A stretch of 53,105 nucleotides of DNA from an uncultured Oscillospiraceae bacterium (GCA_934553255.1 CAKTEZ010000009.1:1-53105); one strand, 5' to 3'; positions 27,122-35,309 are shown, counted from the stretch's first letter. Made by a program: numbers and translations. Notes: generated by a model from the sequence alone, not told the origin.

Positions 27122-27160
27122 GAAGAAGTGCTGTTTCCCGCAGGAAACAGCACTTCTTTC
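27122..27160 (+). terminator. Intrinsic terminator after the symporter
   Basis: A 15-bp perfect stem (27124-27138 with 27143-27157, loop CGCA) is followed by TTCTTGCTTTT. Confidence 0.9.
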
Positions 27161-27189
27161 TTGCTTTTCCGCGCCCGCGGGCATATAAT
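27161..27189 (+). promoter_or_regulatory. Promoter of the DMT transporter at 27226
   Basis: TTGCTT (27161-27166), a 17-bp spacer and a consensus TATAAT (27184-27189) abut the preceding terminator. Confidence 0.75.
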
Positions 27190-27225
27190 GGCGCTACACC
27201 GTTTTACGAAATGCGAGGCGCTTTT

Positions 27226-28191
27226 ATGGACCGGAAACGAGGATACCTTTACATTCTCCTCGCCGCGATGCTCTATTCCACCACCGAGGTCGCGCTCAAG
27301 GGACTTGGCGGCGCGCTCGCGCCCATGCAGGTCACCGTCGACCGCGTGCTGCTCGGTGCGTTGGCTCTGCTGCCCTTTGCGCTGCGCGACATTCGGCGGC
27401 GCGGCATACGCCTTACCCGCTCGGACTGGGGCTACTTTGCGCTTCTCGGTTTCCTGACGGTCACGCTGCATATGTCGCTGCTGCAAATGGCCGTGCTGCA
27501 CATGGACGCCTCGGCGGCCTCCATTATTTACTCCGGCAATCCGGTGTTCGCCGTCGCTGCCGCGCACTTTATCCTGCATGAGCCGCTGAAGAAGAACCAC
27601 CTGATCGCCATCGGCATCGAAGTCGTCGGCATTCTTCTCATTCTCAATCCGTCAAGGCTGGAGGTCAGCCCCCGCGGCTTCCTCGAGATCCTTGCCGCCA
27701 CGGCGCTCTTCGCCATGTACGGCACGCTCTGCAAGCTGCGTATCCCGCAGCTGGGCGCTTTGATCATTTCGACCTTCAACCTGCTCCTCGGCGGACTGGA
27801 GCTGCTCGCGCTGCTGCTGCTCGGCCGCCTTCCGGCGGTCGGCGCGGTCTACCGCAGCCTCGGGCTGGGCATTTTCGCCGATGTGCCGTTTTTCACCGGC
27901 TTTACGCCCCTGTCAACGCTTCTGCTGTGCCACATCGGCATCGGCTGCGCCGCGCTCGGTTTCCTGCTCACGGCGAAGATCACGGAGTACACCTCCGCGA
28001 CCGAGGCCTCGTTCATCTACCTCATCAAGCCCGTTCTGGCGACTGTGCTGGCCGTGGTCGTGTTCCACGAAACGATCAGCGTCAACCGCATGCTCGGCAT
28101 CGTCTGCTTCCTCGCCGCCTCGCTGTGCGTGAGCGTTCCCGTGCTGCGCGAGCTGCGGCGGGAGCGCGCCGCGGCACAGCCCCTGCAATGA
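27226..28191 (+). CDS. DMT-superfamily transporter, two EamA domains
   Basis: The 321-residue polytopic membrane protein has about ten TM helices arranged as two EamA repeats (about residues 5-140 and 150-290). Typical segments are TVDRVLLGALALLPFALRD, ASAASIIYSGNPVFAV, and the C-terminal SATEASFIYLIKPVLATVLA. EamA proteins usually export metabolites such as amino acids; the substrate is unknown. I chose the ATG at 27226 because GAGG lies 7 nt upstream and a strong promoter ends only 37 nt away; the frame is open much further upstream, but through the symporter gene and terminator. It is monocistronic, with a terminator after it. Confidence 0.87.
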   Translation: MDRKRGYLYILLAAMLYSTTEVALKGLGGALAPMQVTVDRVLLGALALLPFALRDIRRRGIRLTRSDWGYFALLGFLTVTLHMSLLQMAVLHMDASAASIIYSGNPVFAVAAAHFILHEPLKKNHLIAIGIEVVGILLILNPSRLEVSPRGFLEILAATALFAMYGTLCKLRIPQLGALIISTFNLLLGGLELLALLLLGRLPAVGAVYRSLGLGIFADVPFFTGFTPLSTLLLCHIGIGCAALGFLLTAKITEYTSATEASFIYLIKPVLATVLAVVVFHETISVNRMLGIVCFLAASLCVSVPVLRELRRERAAAQPLQ

Positions 28192-28204
28192 CCGTCCTAT
28201 CCCG

Positions 28205-28242
28205 AAAAAAGCTCCGGCCGCGAAAACGGTCGGAGCTTTTAT
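28205..28242. terminator. Intrinsic terminator between the DMT transporter and the radical SAM gene
   Basis: AAAAGCTCCGGCC and GGTCGGAGCTTTT form a stem with one wobble (about 28207-28240) with A- and T-runs on both flanks, so it can serve the converging genes on either side. Confidence 0.85.
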
Positions 28243-28253
28243 ATAGGGTATTC

Positions 28254-29141
28254 TCAGAAATCAACGGTACCGTTGATCACGCGCAGGTCATACGGCTCGA
28301 AAACGACCTTGCGATACTTCTCCACATCGAGCGGCACGCCCGTCCAGTCGGAATGCAGGTCGCCGTTCTGCTTGATGAGAATGTCGTAGAGAATGTCGTA
28401 GGTCACGCCGTCCTCCCCTGTCTCCACGATGGTGGAGTAGGGCAGCGTCTTGTGATAGGTCATGTGCAGGCCCTTGTAGTCGAAATGGAAGCCGTTTCGC
28501 ATCCGGCAGCCGTCCAGTCCCATGTAGGTGAACTGGCGCTTGAGGTCCTGCAGGATACGGTCATGCTCCTCCTCGTAGAGGTTCTCCGGCGTGGTCTCGG
28601 TGTAGTCATAGCGGAACTGAATGGGAATGCCGTACCTCCGCCAGCGCTCGGCATAGGCGGTAAGCTTGTCCGCGGGGTAGTTCTTATAGAGAACGCAGTT
28701 GACGCGCTTGGGGGTGGCGATCTGCGCCACGACCTCGTCCGGCGACTCCTCCACATAGCGCTGGAGGTGGCGGGACACATTGATGCAGGTGATCTTGTCG
28801 GCGTTGCGGCGGGTGAATCCGAGCATCTCCTCCGCGCTGCAGCCCTGCTGCACAGGGAAGGTCGTGTTGATATACACCTTATGCGTCTTGGGGATCGCGT
28901 CGAGCATACGCTGCAGATCGTCGAGCTGAGCGAACGGCTCGCCGCCGGTAAAAACGAAGTCGCAGCACGGGGTGATGGCATCCATCACGGCGATGGACTT
29001 CAAAATAGCTTCCACGCCGAAGCCCGCACAGTCGGCATATTCCTTTTTGTTCACGCAGAAGGGGCAATGGTTGCGGCAGTCGTAGGGCACGAAGATCGTG
29101 ACCGTCGCGCCGCCCGCGCGGGTCTTGTAGGGGTGGGTCAT
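28254..29141 (-). CDS. Radical SAM protein of unknown substrate
   Basis: The 295-residue protein has the radical SAM cluster motif CxxxCxxC as CRNHCPFC (C22, C26, C29) that binds a 4Fe-4S cluster and SAM. The SAM-binding FTGGEPF follows, with a partial TIM-barrel strand pattern. No C-terminal SPASM or TWITCH cysteine cluster is obvious. A promoter with an exact 17-bp spacer lies about 40 nt upstream, supporting the ATG at 29139-29141, although the ribosome binding site (AGGACGGA) is weak and distant. It stands alone, with no precursor peptide or obvious partner enzyme nearby. It may be an activase or a modification enzyme, but no substrate can be proposed. Confidence 0.85.
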   Translation of the reverse strand: MTHPYKTRAGGATVTIFVPYDCRNHCPFCVNKKEYADCAGFGVEAILKSIAVMDAITPCCDFVFTGGEPFAQLDDLQRMLDAIPKTHKVYINTTFPVQQGCSAEEMLGFTRRNADKITCINVSRHLQRYVEESPDEVVAQIATPKRVNCVLYKNYPADKLTAYAERWRRYGIPIQFRYDYTETTPENLYEEEHDRILQDLKRQFTYMGLDGCRMRNGFHFDYKGLHMTYHKTLPYSTIVETGEDGVTYDILYDILIKQNGDLHSDWTGVPLDVEKYRKVVFEPYDLRVINGTVDF

Positions 29142-29178
29142 AGCAGCAGTATCCGTCCTATTGCAAAATTCGGTAAAT

Positions 29179-29207
29179 AGTTTACTCCCGTGAAAGGAAA
29201 AATGCAA
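29179..29207 (-). promoter_or_regulatory. Promoter of the radical SAM gene
   Basis: On the minus strand TTGCAT (plus 29202-29207), a 17-bp spacer and TAAACT (plus 29179-29184). Confidence 0.55.
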
Positions 29208-29237
29208 GATGGAAACACGAAAAAGAGATTTTTTGCA

Positions 29238-29786
29238 TCACTTTTTCTTCTTTTCCTCCCGCAGCAGGCCGTGGACATAGGCAAAGGCGGCGTCCTCGCC
29301 CTCGTCGCGGAGGACGCAGAGCATCTCCTCGATGGTATCGCTCGTCTCGGGGTGAATGAGGATATGGCTCTTGGAGCGAAGATAGTAGTCATACGGCGCG
29401 GCATCGGTGTAGCTGTCCTTGAGATAGGTCCTGCATGCCGCGATGCGGTCGCAGAACATTTCGGCGACATAGCGCAGCGGCATCTTGCAGCCGCCCATGA
29501 AAACGCGGCCGTCCTCTCCGATGCAGTAGTCGATCCAGTATTCAAAATGATGGCGGTTGCGGCCCTTGTGGTGCAGCCACGCAAGGCTCACGCCGTTCGC
29601 GCGGCGCTCGGCGTCGTTGGGGCTGCGGTAGCCCTGATAGTACTTTGCCCCGCGCCAGAACTCGCAGGGCGCGTACTTGCTCAGATCGTGCAGAAGTCCC
29701 TGTCGGTACAGTCCCAGCCGAAAACAGTATTTGCACACCAGATGCCGGTGATGCGTGATGGTCTTAAAATGCGCCAAAGGCTGCAT
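29238..29786 (-). CDS. DUF5662-like conserved protein
   Basis: The 182-residue soluble protein is rich in His, Tyr and Cys. Segments such as HFKTITHHRHLVCKYCFRLGL, QGLLHDLSKYAPCEFW, NGVSLAWLHHKGRNRHHFEYWID and PLRYVAEMFCDRIAAC match the family annotated as DUF5662 in Firmicutes and phages. The paired HDxSKY and HHKxxNxHHxEYW motifs look like an HD-type metal site, so a metal-dependent hydrolase is possible but unproven. The ATG at 29784-29786 has GGAGGGA about 8 nt upstream; the frame remains open upstream without support. It ends in KKKK. It is convergent with nothing, and stands alone. Confidence 0.75.
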   Translation of the reverse strand: MQPLAHFKTITHHRHLVCKYCFRLGLYRQGLLHDLSKYAPCEFWRGAKYYQGYRSPNDAERRANGVSLAWLHHKGRNRHHFEYWIDYCIGEDGRVFMGGCKMPLRYVAEMFCDRIAACRTYLKDSYTDAAPYDYYLRSKSHILIHPETSDTIEEMLCVLRDEGEDAAFAYVHGLLREEKKKK

Positions 29787-29933
29787 GGCAGCGTCCCTCC
29801 GCAAAAACAGGATCAATGCGTCCATTGTACCACAGACGGGCGAAAAGGCAAAGCGTATTTTTTCCCGCGCGGCGCGCAAAATAGAGAACAACGGACGGCG
29901 GCGCTGTATCTTGCCCTCTCGCCCGTTATGCAA

Positions 29934-29959
29934 GGAGGAGGGGCTGCCGCCCCTCCTCC
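29934..29959. repeat. GC-rich hairpin upstream of the glycosylase gene
   Basis: GGAGGAGGGGC and GCCCCTCCTCC pair perfectly over 11 bp around TGCC. No gene ends here on either strand, so it is an unexplained hairpin in the 258-bp gap between divergent genes; only a weak T-run (GGTTTTCC) follows. Confidence 0.4.
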
Positions 29960-29984
29960 GGTGGTTTTCCGTTCCTTCGACATC

Positions 29985-30013
29985 TTGTGTTTTTCCCACC
30001 GCCGTGGTACGAT
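29985..30013 (+). promoter_or_regulatory. Promoter of the DNA-deoxyinosine glycosylase gene
   Basis: TTGTGT (29985-29990), a 17-bp spacer and TACGAT (30008-30013) lie 31 nt upstream of the ATG. Confidence 0.55.
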
Positions 30014-30044
30014 AGCGCCGGAAAAGGCACAGGGAGGGAACCCC

Positions 30045-30539
30045 ATGGAAAAGCAGACACAGTTTCACACCATCGCGCCGGTGTACGACAAAGACAGCAG
30101 AATACTGATCCTCGGCTCCTTCCCTTCGGTGAAGTCGCGCGAAGCGGCATTCTTCTACGGCCACCCGCAAAACCGCTTCTGGCGCGTGCTCGCCGCCGTG
30201 CTGGAGGAGGAAACGCCGCAGACGGTGGAGGAAAAGCGCTCCATGCTCCTGCGCCGCGGCGTGGCGCTGTGGGACGTGATCGCCTCCTGTGAGATCGCAG
30301 GCTCCTCCGACGCGAGCATCACGAACATCGTGCCGAACGACCTCTCGCGCATTCTGACTACCGCTCCGGTCCGCCGCATCTTCTGCAACGGCGGCACGGC
30401 GCACCGCTTTTACCGCCGGTACGACGAGGCCCGCTTCGGTCCCGCCCAGCCGCTGCCCTCCACCAGCCCCGCCAATGCGCGGCAGTCGGCGGACGAGCTT
30501 ACCGGGGTCTGGCGTGCGGCGCTCGCGCCGTGGCTGTAG
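30045..30539 (+). CDS. DNA-deoxyinosine (hypoxanthine) glycosylase, UDG superfamily
   Basis: This is a base-excision repair enzyme of the uracil-DNA glycosylase fold that removes deaminated bases. The 164-residue product begins with the characteristic ILGSFPSVKSREAAFFYGHPQNRFWRVL segment, followed by LLRRGVALWDVIASCEIAGSSDASI and, near the C-terminus, LPSTSPANAR. This is the pattern of the family annotated as DNA-deoxyinosine glycosylase or MUG-like proteins. AGGGAGGG lies about 8 nt upstream of the ATG. It is monocistronic. Substrate preference (hypoxanthine or uracil) is inferred from the family only. A separate family 4 uracil-DNA glycosylase gene lies at 31364-31948. Confidence 0.88.
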   Translation: MEKQTQFHTIAPVYDKDSRILILGSFPSVKSREAAFFYGHPQNRFWRVLAAVLEEETPQTVEEKRSMLLRRGVALWDVIASCEIAGSSDASITNIVPNDLSRILTTAPVRRIFCNGGTAHRFYRRYDEARFGPAQPLPSTSPANARQSADELTGVWRAALAPWL

Positions 30540-30590
30540 GGTGCGCTTTCCCCGCGGGCAAAATTCCCGCTTTACCTTATTAATATTCGG

Positions 30591-30619
30591 TTGCTTTTCC
30601 CCCTTTTGCGTCGTATAAT
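30591..30619 (+). promoter_or_regulatory. Promoter retained ahead of a truncated transporter gene
   Basis: TTGCTT (30591-30596), a 17-bp spacer and TATAAT (30614-30619). The first ten bases (TTGCTTTTCC) and the TATAATG end match the promoter at 27161-27190. An AAGGGGG ribosome binding site follows at about 30640, but no start codon. Confidence 0.7.
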
Positions 30620-30642
30620 GCTCCAATAGCGCCAAAGCGAAA

Positions 30643-31338
30643 GGGGGCGTCCGTAGGCGGGCAAAGGGCATTTTCATCTGCTGCATCGGCTACGGGCTGG
30701 TCGGTCCGCTGCTCTTCGCGTCGTACAACTACCTCGCCTCCGGCCTTGCCACCACGCTACACTTTGTCTATCCCGTGCTGGTGGTCGCCGCCAGCCTTTT
30801 GCTTCGCTACGAAAAGCCGAACCGCCGCAAGCTGCTGTGCTGCGCGGGCATTCTGTGCTTCTACACCCCCGGCGGCAGCGTGAGCGCCCGCGGCGTGTTC
30901 CTTGCCCTTGCCTCCGGCGTGGCGTGGGCCTGCTACATTCTCCATCTCAATTCCAGCGGTCTGGTGGAGATGGCGCCGTTCAATCTTGCGTTCTGGCCGT
31001 GTACCCTGTCCGCGGTACTCGTGGGAGCGATCACGCTCGGCGCCGGACAGCTCGCCCTGCCCACTACGCCCCTGAGCTGGCGGGCGATCGGCCTTTTCTG
31101 CTGCGTGGCGACCGCCGCGTCCCTCCTTTTTCAGGTGGGCAACAAGTACATCGGTGCGCAGAGCGCGTCGATGCTCTCGACCTTTGAGCCGCTCACGAGC
31201 GTGGTCGTCGGCATTCTCGTCTACCATGAGGTGCTGACCGTGCGGCTGGGCATCGGCATCCTCTGCATCTTGCTGGCGGTGCTGTTGCTGGCGGGGGCGG
31301 ATGAACCGACCGAGGAAAAAGCGAAAAGCGAGGCGTGA
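30643..31338 (+). pseudogene. 5'-truncated DMT (EamA) transporter
   Basis: The frame encodes the middle and end of an EamA transporter: RRRAKGIFICCIGYGLVGPLLFASY, GLATTLHFVYPVLVVAASLLLRYEK, then a full second EamA repeat with STFEPLTSVVVGILVYHE. About 65 N-terminal residues, or two TM helices, are missing compared with the family. No ATG, GTG or TTG is in frame between the stop at 30616 and the GTG at 30775, which would lose yet more. A strong promoter and a ribosome binding site lie just upstream, so a deletion appears to have removed the start codon and first helices. It may still produce a 187-residue fragment from GTG 30775. Confidence 0.7.
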
Positions 31339-31355
31339 CGCGCCTCGCTTTTTCC
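31324..31355. terminator. Bidirectional terminator between the truncated transporter and udg
   Basis: AAAAGCGAGGCG (31324-31335) and CGCCTCGCTTTT (31341-31352) pair perfectly. The transporter stop codon lies in the loop, and the T-run continues to TTTTTCC. Confidence 0.88.
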
Positions 31356-31363
31356 ATCGCTTT

Positions 31364-31948
31364 TTACAGTCTTTCCGGCAGCTCCGTATGCTCGCAGACC
31401 TCGCGCACCTTGTCGCGCAGGCCCATCAGGTCCTCGAAGGCGTCGGGCCGCCGCGCGGGGTCGCGCAGCAGCGCCGCGGGGTGGTACATCGCCATGAGCT
31501 GAAAGCCGCCCTTCTTCACCCATTGGCCATGCTCGTGCGTGATCTTGAAGTCCTCGCGGATCAGGCGCATCGCCGCGATGCGGCCGAGGCAGACGATAAG
31601 CTTCGGGCGCAGCAGCGCCACCTGCTCACGCAGGTAGCCGATGCAGGCGTCCTGCTCCACGCCGAACGGGTCGCGGTTCTGCGGCGGACGGCATTTAACG
31701 ATATTCGCAATGTAGACCTTCGTGCGGTCAAGGCCGATGATGGCAAGCATATCGTCGAGCAGCTTTCCCGCCTTGCCGACGAACGGCACGCCCTGCGCGT
31801 CCTCGTTCGCGCCCGGTCCCTCGCCGACGAACAGGATCTCCGCCGTGCGGCTGCCGACGCCGAACACCACATTCGTTCGCGTTTCGCAAAGCGAGCATTC
31901 GCGGCAGTTTTGGCATCTCTGCTCCAGTTCCTCCCAACGCTCATCCAT
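31364..31948 (-). CDS. udg: Family 4 uracil-DNA glycosylase (4Fe-4S)
   Basis: This base-excision repair enzyme removes uracil from DNA. The 194-residue protein has N-terminal cluster cysteines (CQNCRECSLCETR), the water-activating motif GEGPGANEDAQGVPFVGKAG, the later Cys in NIVKCRPPQNRDP, PKLIVCLGRIAA, and the C-terminal MYHPAALLRDP active-site loop. These define the iron-sulfur UDGa family. I chose the ATG at 31946-31948 because GAGGGGGA lies upstream; a longer in-frame start at 31966 is less well supported. It has its own promoter and shares a terminator with the convergent transporter relic. Confidence 0.93.
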   Translation of the reverse strand: MDERWEELEQRCQNCRECSLCETRTNVVFGVGSRTAEILFVGEGPGANEDAQGVPFVGKAGKLLDDMLAIIGLDRTKVYIANIVKCRPPQNRDPFGVEQDACIGYLREQVALLRPKLIVCLGRIAAMRLIREDFKITHEHGQWVKKGGFQLMAMYHPAALLRDPARRPDAFEDLMGLRDKVREVCEHTELPERL

Positions 31949-31978
31949 GGCGCATCCCCCTCGCAATTTCTTACGGCT

Positions 31979-32007
31979 ATGGTATCATGTTTTTCCGCGC
32001 TTTGCAA
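31979..32007 (-). promoter_or_regulatory. Promoter of udg
   Basis: On the minus strand TTGCAA (plus 32002-32007), a 17-bp spacer and TACCAT (plus 31979-31984). Confidence 0.55.
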
Positions 32008-32071
32008 CGGCGCGGCGGTGCATTTTTCGTCCCCGCATGGGCAAAACTGCATGGGAAAGGAGCGGAAGACG

Positions 32072-32614
32072 ATGTCCTATTTCTGGTACTTTCTCGGATA
32101 CGGCTTTCTTGGCTATCTGCTCGAAAAGCTTTTCGCCTATGCCGTGCGTTCGCCCCATCGAGTACGCAAGGGCTTTCTGCTTGCCCCCGTCTGCCCCGTG
32201 TACGGCTTGGCGATGTGCGCCGTGCTTGCGTTGGGCGCAGAGAGCGTCAAGCCCTTCTGGGAGCTGGCGCTGCTCGGCGGAGCGGCGGCAACCGCGGTGG
32301 AATACGCCGTGCATTGGGCGTATGAAACCGTACTCGGCGTGCGGTTCTGGGACTACAGCGCGACAAAGATGGATGTGAACGGCCGCATCTGCCTGCCGTT
32401 TTCCATCGCGTGGGGGCTGCTGAGCGCGGCGGCGGTCCGCTTTCTCCAGCCAGCGGCCGCGGCGCTCGCCGCGCGCGTCCCGCCCGCTGTGACAAACGCG
32501 GTGCTGCTCTGTCTCGGCATCGACGCGCTGTGGAGCGTCGGCGTTCTGCTGCGCTGGGGCGATATTGACCTGCTCGCCCCCGTCCGGCTGCGCCGCCGTC
32601 TGAAAGCCTCATAA
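32072..32614 (+). CDS. CmpB-like integral membrane protein (putative ABC transporter permease family)
   Basis: The 180-residue protein has about five hydrophobic helices. Its conserved segments, GYLLEKLFAYAV near the start, RKGFLLAPVCPVYGLA, and RFWDYSATKMDVNGRICLPFSIAWGLL, match the Firmicutes family annotated as 'putative ABC transporter permease' (CmpB-type, Pfam ABC_trans_CmpB). No ATP-binding partner or binding protein is nearby, so the transporter label is not supported by context and function is unknown. AAAGGAG lies about 9 nt upstream of the ATG at 32072. The stop codon is the first base triplet of a long terminator stem. Confidence 0.8.
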   Translation: MSYFWYFLGYGFLGYLLEKLFAYAVRSPHRVRKGFLLAPVCPVYGLAMCAVLALGAESVKPFWELALLGGAAATAVEYAVHWAYETVLGVRFWDYSATKMDVNGRICLPFSIAWGLLSAAAVRFLQPAAAALAARVPPAVTNAVLLCLGIDALWSVGVLLRWGDIDLLAPVRLRRRLKAS

Positions 32615-32650
32615 GAGAAAAGCGTGGGCGGCGCCCACGCTTTTCTCTTA
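32612..32650. terminator. Bidirectional intrinsic terminator
   Basis: A perfect 18-bp stem (32612-32629 with 32633-32650) with a GGC loop lies between two convergent genes. The stop of the CmpB-like gene is inside the left arm, and the hydrolase stop follows directly. Confidence 0.93.
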
Positions 32651-32651
32651 C

Positions 32652-33584
32652 TTACTTATTATGCCGCTCGATCCAGTCCCAGAGGTCGGCGTAGACCTGC
32701 TCGCGGCAGTCCTCGTTCAATATCTCATGCCGCAGACCGGGGTAGAGCTTCAGCTCTGCGTCGCGCATGCCCGCGCGCAGGAAGCTCTCGTACGCCGCGC
32801 GGACGCCCTTGCCCATATTGCCCACGGGGTCGCGGTCGCCGGAGATGAACAGCACCGGCGTCGCCATGTTCATGTGGCGCAGATTGGAGGGCTTTTTGAT
32901 CAGGCGCATGCCGCCGAGCAGGTCGAGGAACAAGCCCGTACTTGCCATGCCGCCGCAGAGCGGGTCGGCGATGTAGCGGTCCACATTTTCCTCGCTCACG
33001 CTCAGCCAGTCACAGCCCGTACGGTTGGGCGCGAAGGCCTTGTTGTAGGCGCCGAAGGCGATCTTTTCGACCATGTCGCTCGGATTTTCGCGTCCGACCT
33101 TTTTCGCCAGCGCGCCCGCCAGCAGCCTGCCGCCCGTGATGAGCGCCTCCGGATTCTGCCCCGTCCCCATGAGGATCGCACCCTTGACCGTACCCGGATA
33201 GCGAATGAGGTAGGTACGCGTGAGGAACGAACCCATCGAGTGGCCCAGGATAAAATACGGGAGCGCGGGGTTTTTCTCCCCTGTCAGGCGGCGCAGGGCG
33301 TACATATCGTCTACGACATGCTCCCAGCCGCGCTCCTCCGCGAAGAAGAGCCGCGGCGCGCCCTCGGCGACCGACGCGCCGTGGCCGAGATGATCGTTTG
33401 CCACGACGAGAAAGCCGTGCGCGTTCAGGAACCGGGCGAACGGCTCGTAGCGCAGGGCATATTCCGCCACGCCGTGCGCGATCTGCAGGATGCCGACCGG
33501 CTCCCCCTCCGGATGCCATTCGACCGCGTGGACAGCCGTTTTGCCGTCCGAGGACGGAAAGGTAAATTCTTTTCGATTTTCCAT
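32652..33584 (-). CDS. Alpha/beta hydrolase, monoacylglycerol lipase/lysophospholipase-like
   Basis: The 310-residue protein belongs to the serine aminopeptidase S33 (Hydrolase_4) group: QIAHGVAEYALRYEPFARFL, NDHLGHGAS, the nucleophile elbow GHSMGSFL, the acid D in ISGDRDPVG, and the catalytic His in LYPGLRHEILNE. No signal peptide is present, so it acts in the cytoplasm. Family members hydrolyse monoacylglycerols or lysophospholipids, releasing glycerol or a glycerol phosphodiester. It is transcribed divergently from glpK with an 83-bp gap, which suggests, but does not prove, a shared role in glycerolipid use. AAAGGAG lies about 9 nt before the ATG. Confidence 0.9.
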   Translation of the reverse strand: MENRKEFTFPSSDGKTAVHAVEWHPEGEPVGILQIAHGVAEYALRYEPFARFLNAHGFLVVANDHLGHGASVAEGAPRLFFAEERGWEHVVDDMYALRRLTGEKNPALPYFILGHSMGSFLTRTYLIRYPGTVKGAILMGTGQNPEALITGGRLLAGALAKKVGRENPSDMVEKIAFGAYNKAFAPNRTGCDWLSVSEENVDRYIADPLCGGMASTGLFLDLLGGMRLIKKPSNLRHMNMATPVLFISGDRDPVGNMGKGVRAAYESFLRAGMRDAELKLYPGLRHEILNEDCREQVYADLWDWIERHNK

Positions 33585-33667
33585 GGCGCAGCGCTCCTTT
33601 GTATGGTATAATCGGGGAAATTATTTTTAGTATACCACACCGCTTTTCCAAATAACAGGGGGTATTT

Positions 33668-35176
33668 ATGGACAATTTCCTTCTTGCGCTCGATCAGGGT
33701 ACGACCAGCTCCCGCGCCATTCTCTTCGCGCACGACGGCTCCGTCGCCACCATGTCGCAGCAGCCCTTTCCGCAGCACTATCCCCAGCCCGGCTGGGTCG
33801 AACACGATCCGATGGAGATATGGGAGAGCCAGCGCACCGCCGCCGCGCAGGCGCTGCGCGGACTGGGACCGGACGCGCGCGTCGCGGGCGTGGGCATCAC
33901 GAACCAACGCGAGACGACGATCCTCTGGGACAGAGCCACGGGCGAGCCGGTATACAACGCCATCGTCTGGCAATGCCGCCGCACGGCGGGCATCTGCGAC
34001 CGGCTGAAGGAAACGCCCGGCATGGCGGAGCGCATCGCGGAAAAGACCGGCCTTGTCATCGACGCCTACTTTTCCGGCACGAAGCTCAAATGGCTGCTCG
34101 ACAACATTCCCCACGCGCGCGAGCGCGCCGAGCGCGGCGAGCTGCTCTTCGGCACGGTGGAAACATGGCTCATCTGGCGGCTCACCGGCGGAGCCGCCCA
34201 TGTGACCGACTATTCCAACGCGAGCCGCACCATGCTCTTCAACATTCACACGCTCGCGTGGGACGAGGAGCTGTGCGCGCTTCTCGGCATCCCCATGCGC
34301 CTGCTCCCCCGCCCCGTGAGCAACAGCGAGGTCTACGGCACGGTCGCACCGAACATCGAGGGGCTGGAGGCGCTCGCGGGCGTTCCGGTCTGCGGCGCGG
34401 CGGGCGATCAGCAGTCCGCGCTCTTCGGACAGGGCTGCCATGCGCGCGGACAGGCGAAGAACACCTACGGCACGGGCTGCTTCACGCTGATGAACACGGG
34501 CGAGCGCGCCGTGCGCTCGCGCGCAGGACTGGTGACCTCGGTAGCATGGAGCCTCGGCGGGAAAACGACCTACGCGCTCGAGGGCAGCGTCTTCAACGCG
34601 GGCAGCGCGATCCAATGGCTGCGCGACGAAATGGGACTGATCGGCGCGTCGCATGAGTGCGATATTCTCGCCGAGAGCGTGCCGGACGCGGGCGGGGTCT
34701 ACCTCGTTCCCGCTTTCACGGGGCTTGGCGCGCCATATTGGGATATGTACGCGCGCGGGTGCATCGTCGGCGTGACGCGCGGCACGACGCGCGCCCATAT
34801 CGCCCGCGCGGTGCTGGAGGCCATCGCCTTTGAGGTGACGGACCTGATGAACGCCATGCGGCAGGACGCAGGCTGCGAGATCTCCGTCCTGCGCGTGGAC
34901 GGCGGCGCGAGCGTGAGCGACATGATGCTCCAGTTCCAGTCCGACCTGCTGCGTATTCCGGTGGACCGTCCGAAGATGGTGGAAACGACCGCCTTCGGCA
35001 CGGCGGCGTTGGCCGGTCTCGCCGTCGGCTTCTGGCGGAGCGCCGACGAGGTGCGCGCCCTGCGCGCGAGCGACCGCGTGTTCACACCCGAGCGTGCGCA
35101 GGCGGACTGCGACGAGAAATACCGTCTGTGGAAGCGCGCGGTGAGCTGTGCCTGCGGTTGGATCGAAAAGGCGTAG
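33668..35176 (+). CDS. glpK: Glycerol kinase GlpK
   Basis: GlpK phosphorylates glycerol to sn-glycerol 3-phosphate with ATP, in the cytoplasm. The 502-residue FGGY kinase has [15 protein letters not shown] (phosphate 1), [24 protein letters not shown], the [27 protein letters not shown] signature, [19 protein letters not shown], the [10 protein letters not shown] motif and [17 protein letters not shown]. The length matches the family. An AACAGGGGG site precedes the ATG. No glpF, glpD or glpP gene is adjacent. The 83-bp divergent gap contains -10-like TATAAT (33607-33612) and, on the other strand, TATACT sequences. Confidence 0.96.
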   Translation: MDNFLLALDQGTTSSRAILFAHDGSVATMSQQPFPQHYPQPGWVEHDPMEIWESQRTAAAQALRGLGPDARVAGVGITNQRETTILWDRATGEPVYNAIVWQCRRTAGICDRLKETPGMAERIAEKTGLVIDAYFSGTKLKWLLDNIPHARERAERGELLFGTVETWLIWRLTGGAAHVTDYSNASRTMLFNIHTLAWDEELCALLGIPMRLLPRPVSNSEVYGTVAPNIEGLEALAGVPVCGAAGDQQSALFGQGCHARGQAKNTYGTGCFTLMNTGERAVRSRAGLVTSVAWSLGGKTTYALEGSVFNAGSAIQWLRDEMGLIGASHECDILAESVPDAGGVYLVPAFTGLGAPYWDMYARGCIVGVTRGTTRAHIARAVLEAIAFEVTDLMNAMRQDAGCEISVLRVDGGASVSDMMLQFQSDLLRIPVDRPKMVETTAFGTAALAGLAVGFWRSADEVRALRASDRVFTPERAQADCDEKYRLWKRAVSCACGWIEKA

Positions 35177-35237
35177 GGAGCAGCGATATATCCAGACATC
35201 GGACATAAAATGTTTACATTCCCGCGCGTTTCTCCGC

Positions 35238-35266
35238 TTGCAAGTGCGGGAGCGGGCGCGTATAAT
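35238..35266 (+). promoter_or_regulatory. Promoter of the small coiled-coil protein gene
   Basis: TTGCAA (35238-35243), a 17-bp spacer and a consensus TATAAT (35261-35266), 44 nt upstream of the ATG. Confidence 0.75.
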
Positions 35267-35309
35267 GATGCCGTAAAGAAAACCCAAACAGGGAAAGGAG
35301 AAGTTACCT

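Noticed and set aside
26794..27225. Upstream extension of the DMT transporter frame into the symporter gene
   Set aside because: The extension crosses the symporter terminator and promoter. The ATG at 27226 with its ribosome binding site gives a normal EamA length.
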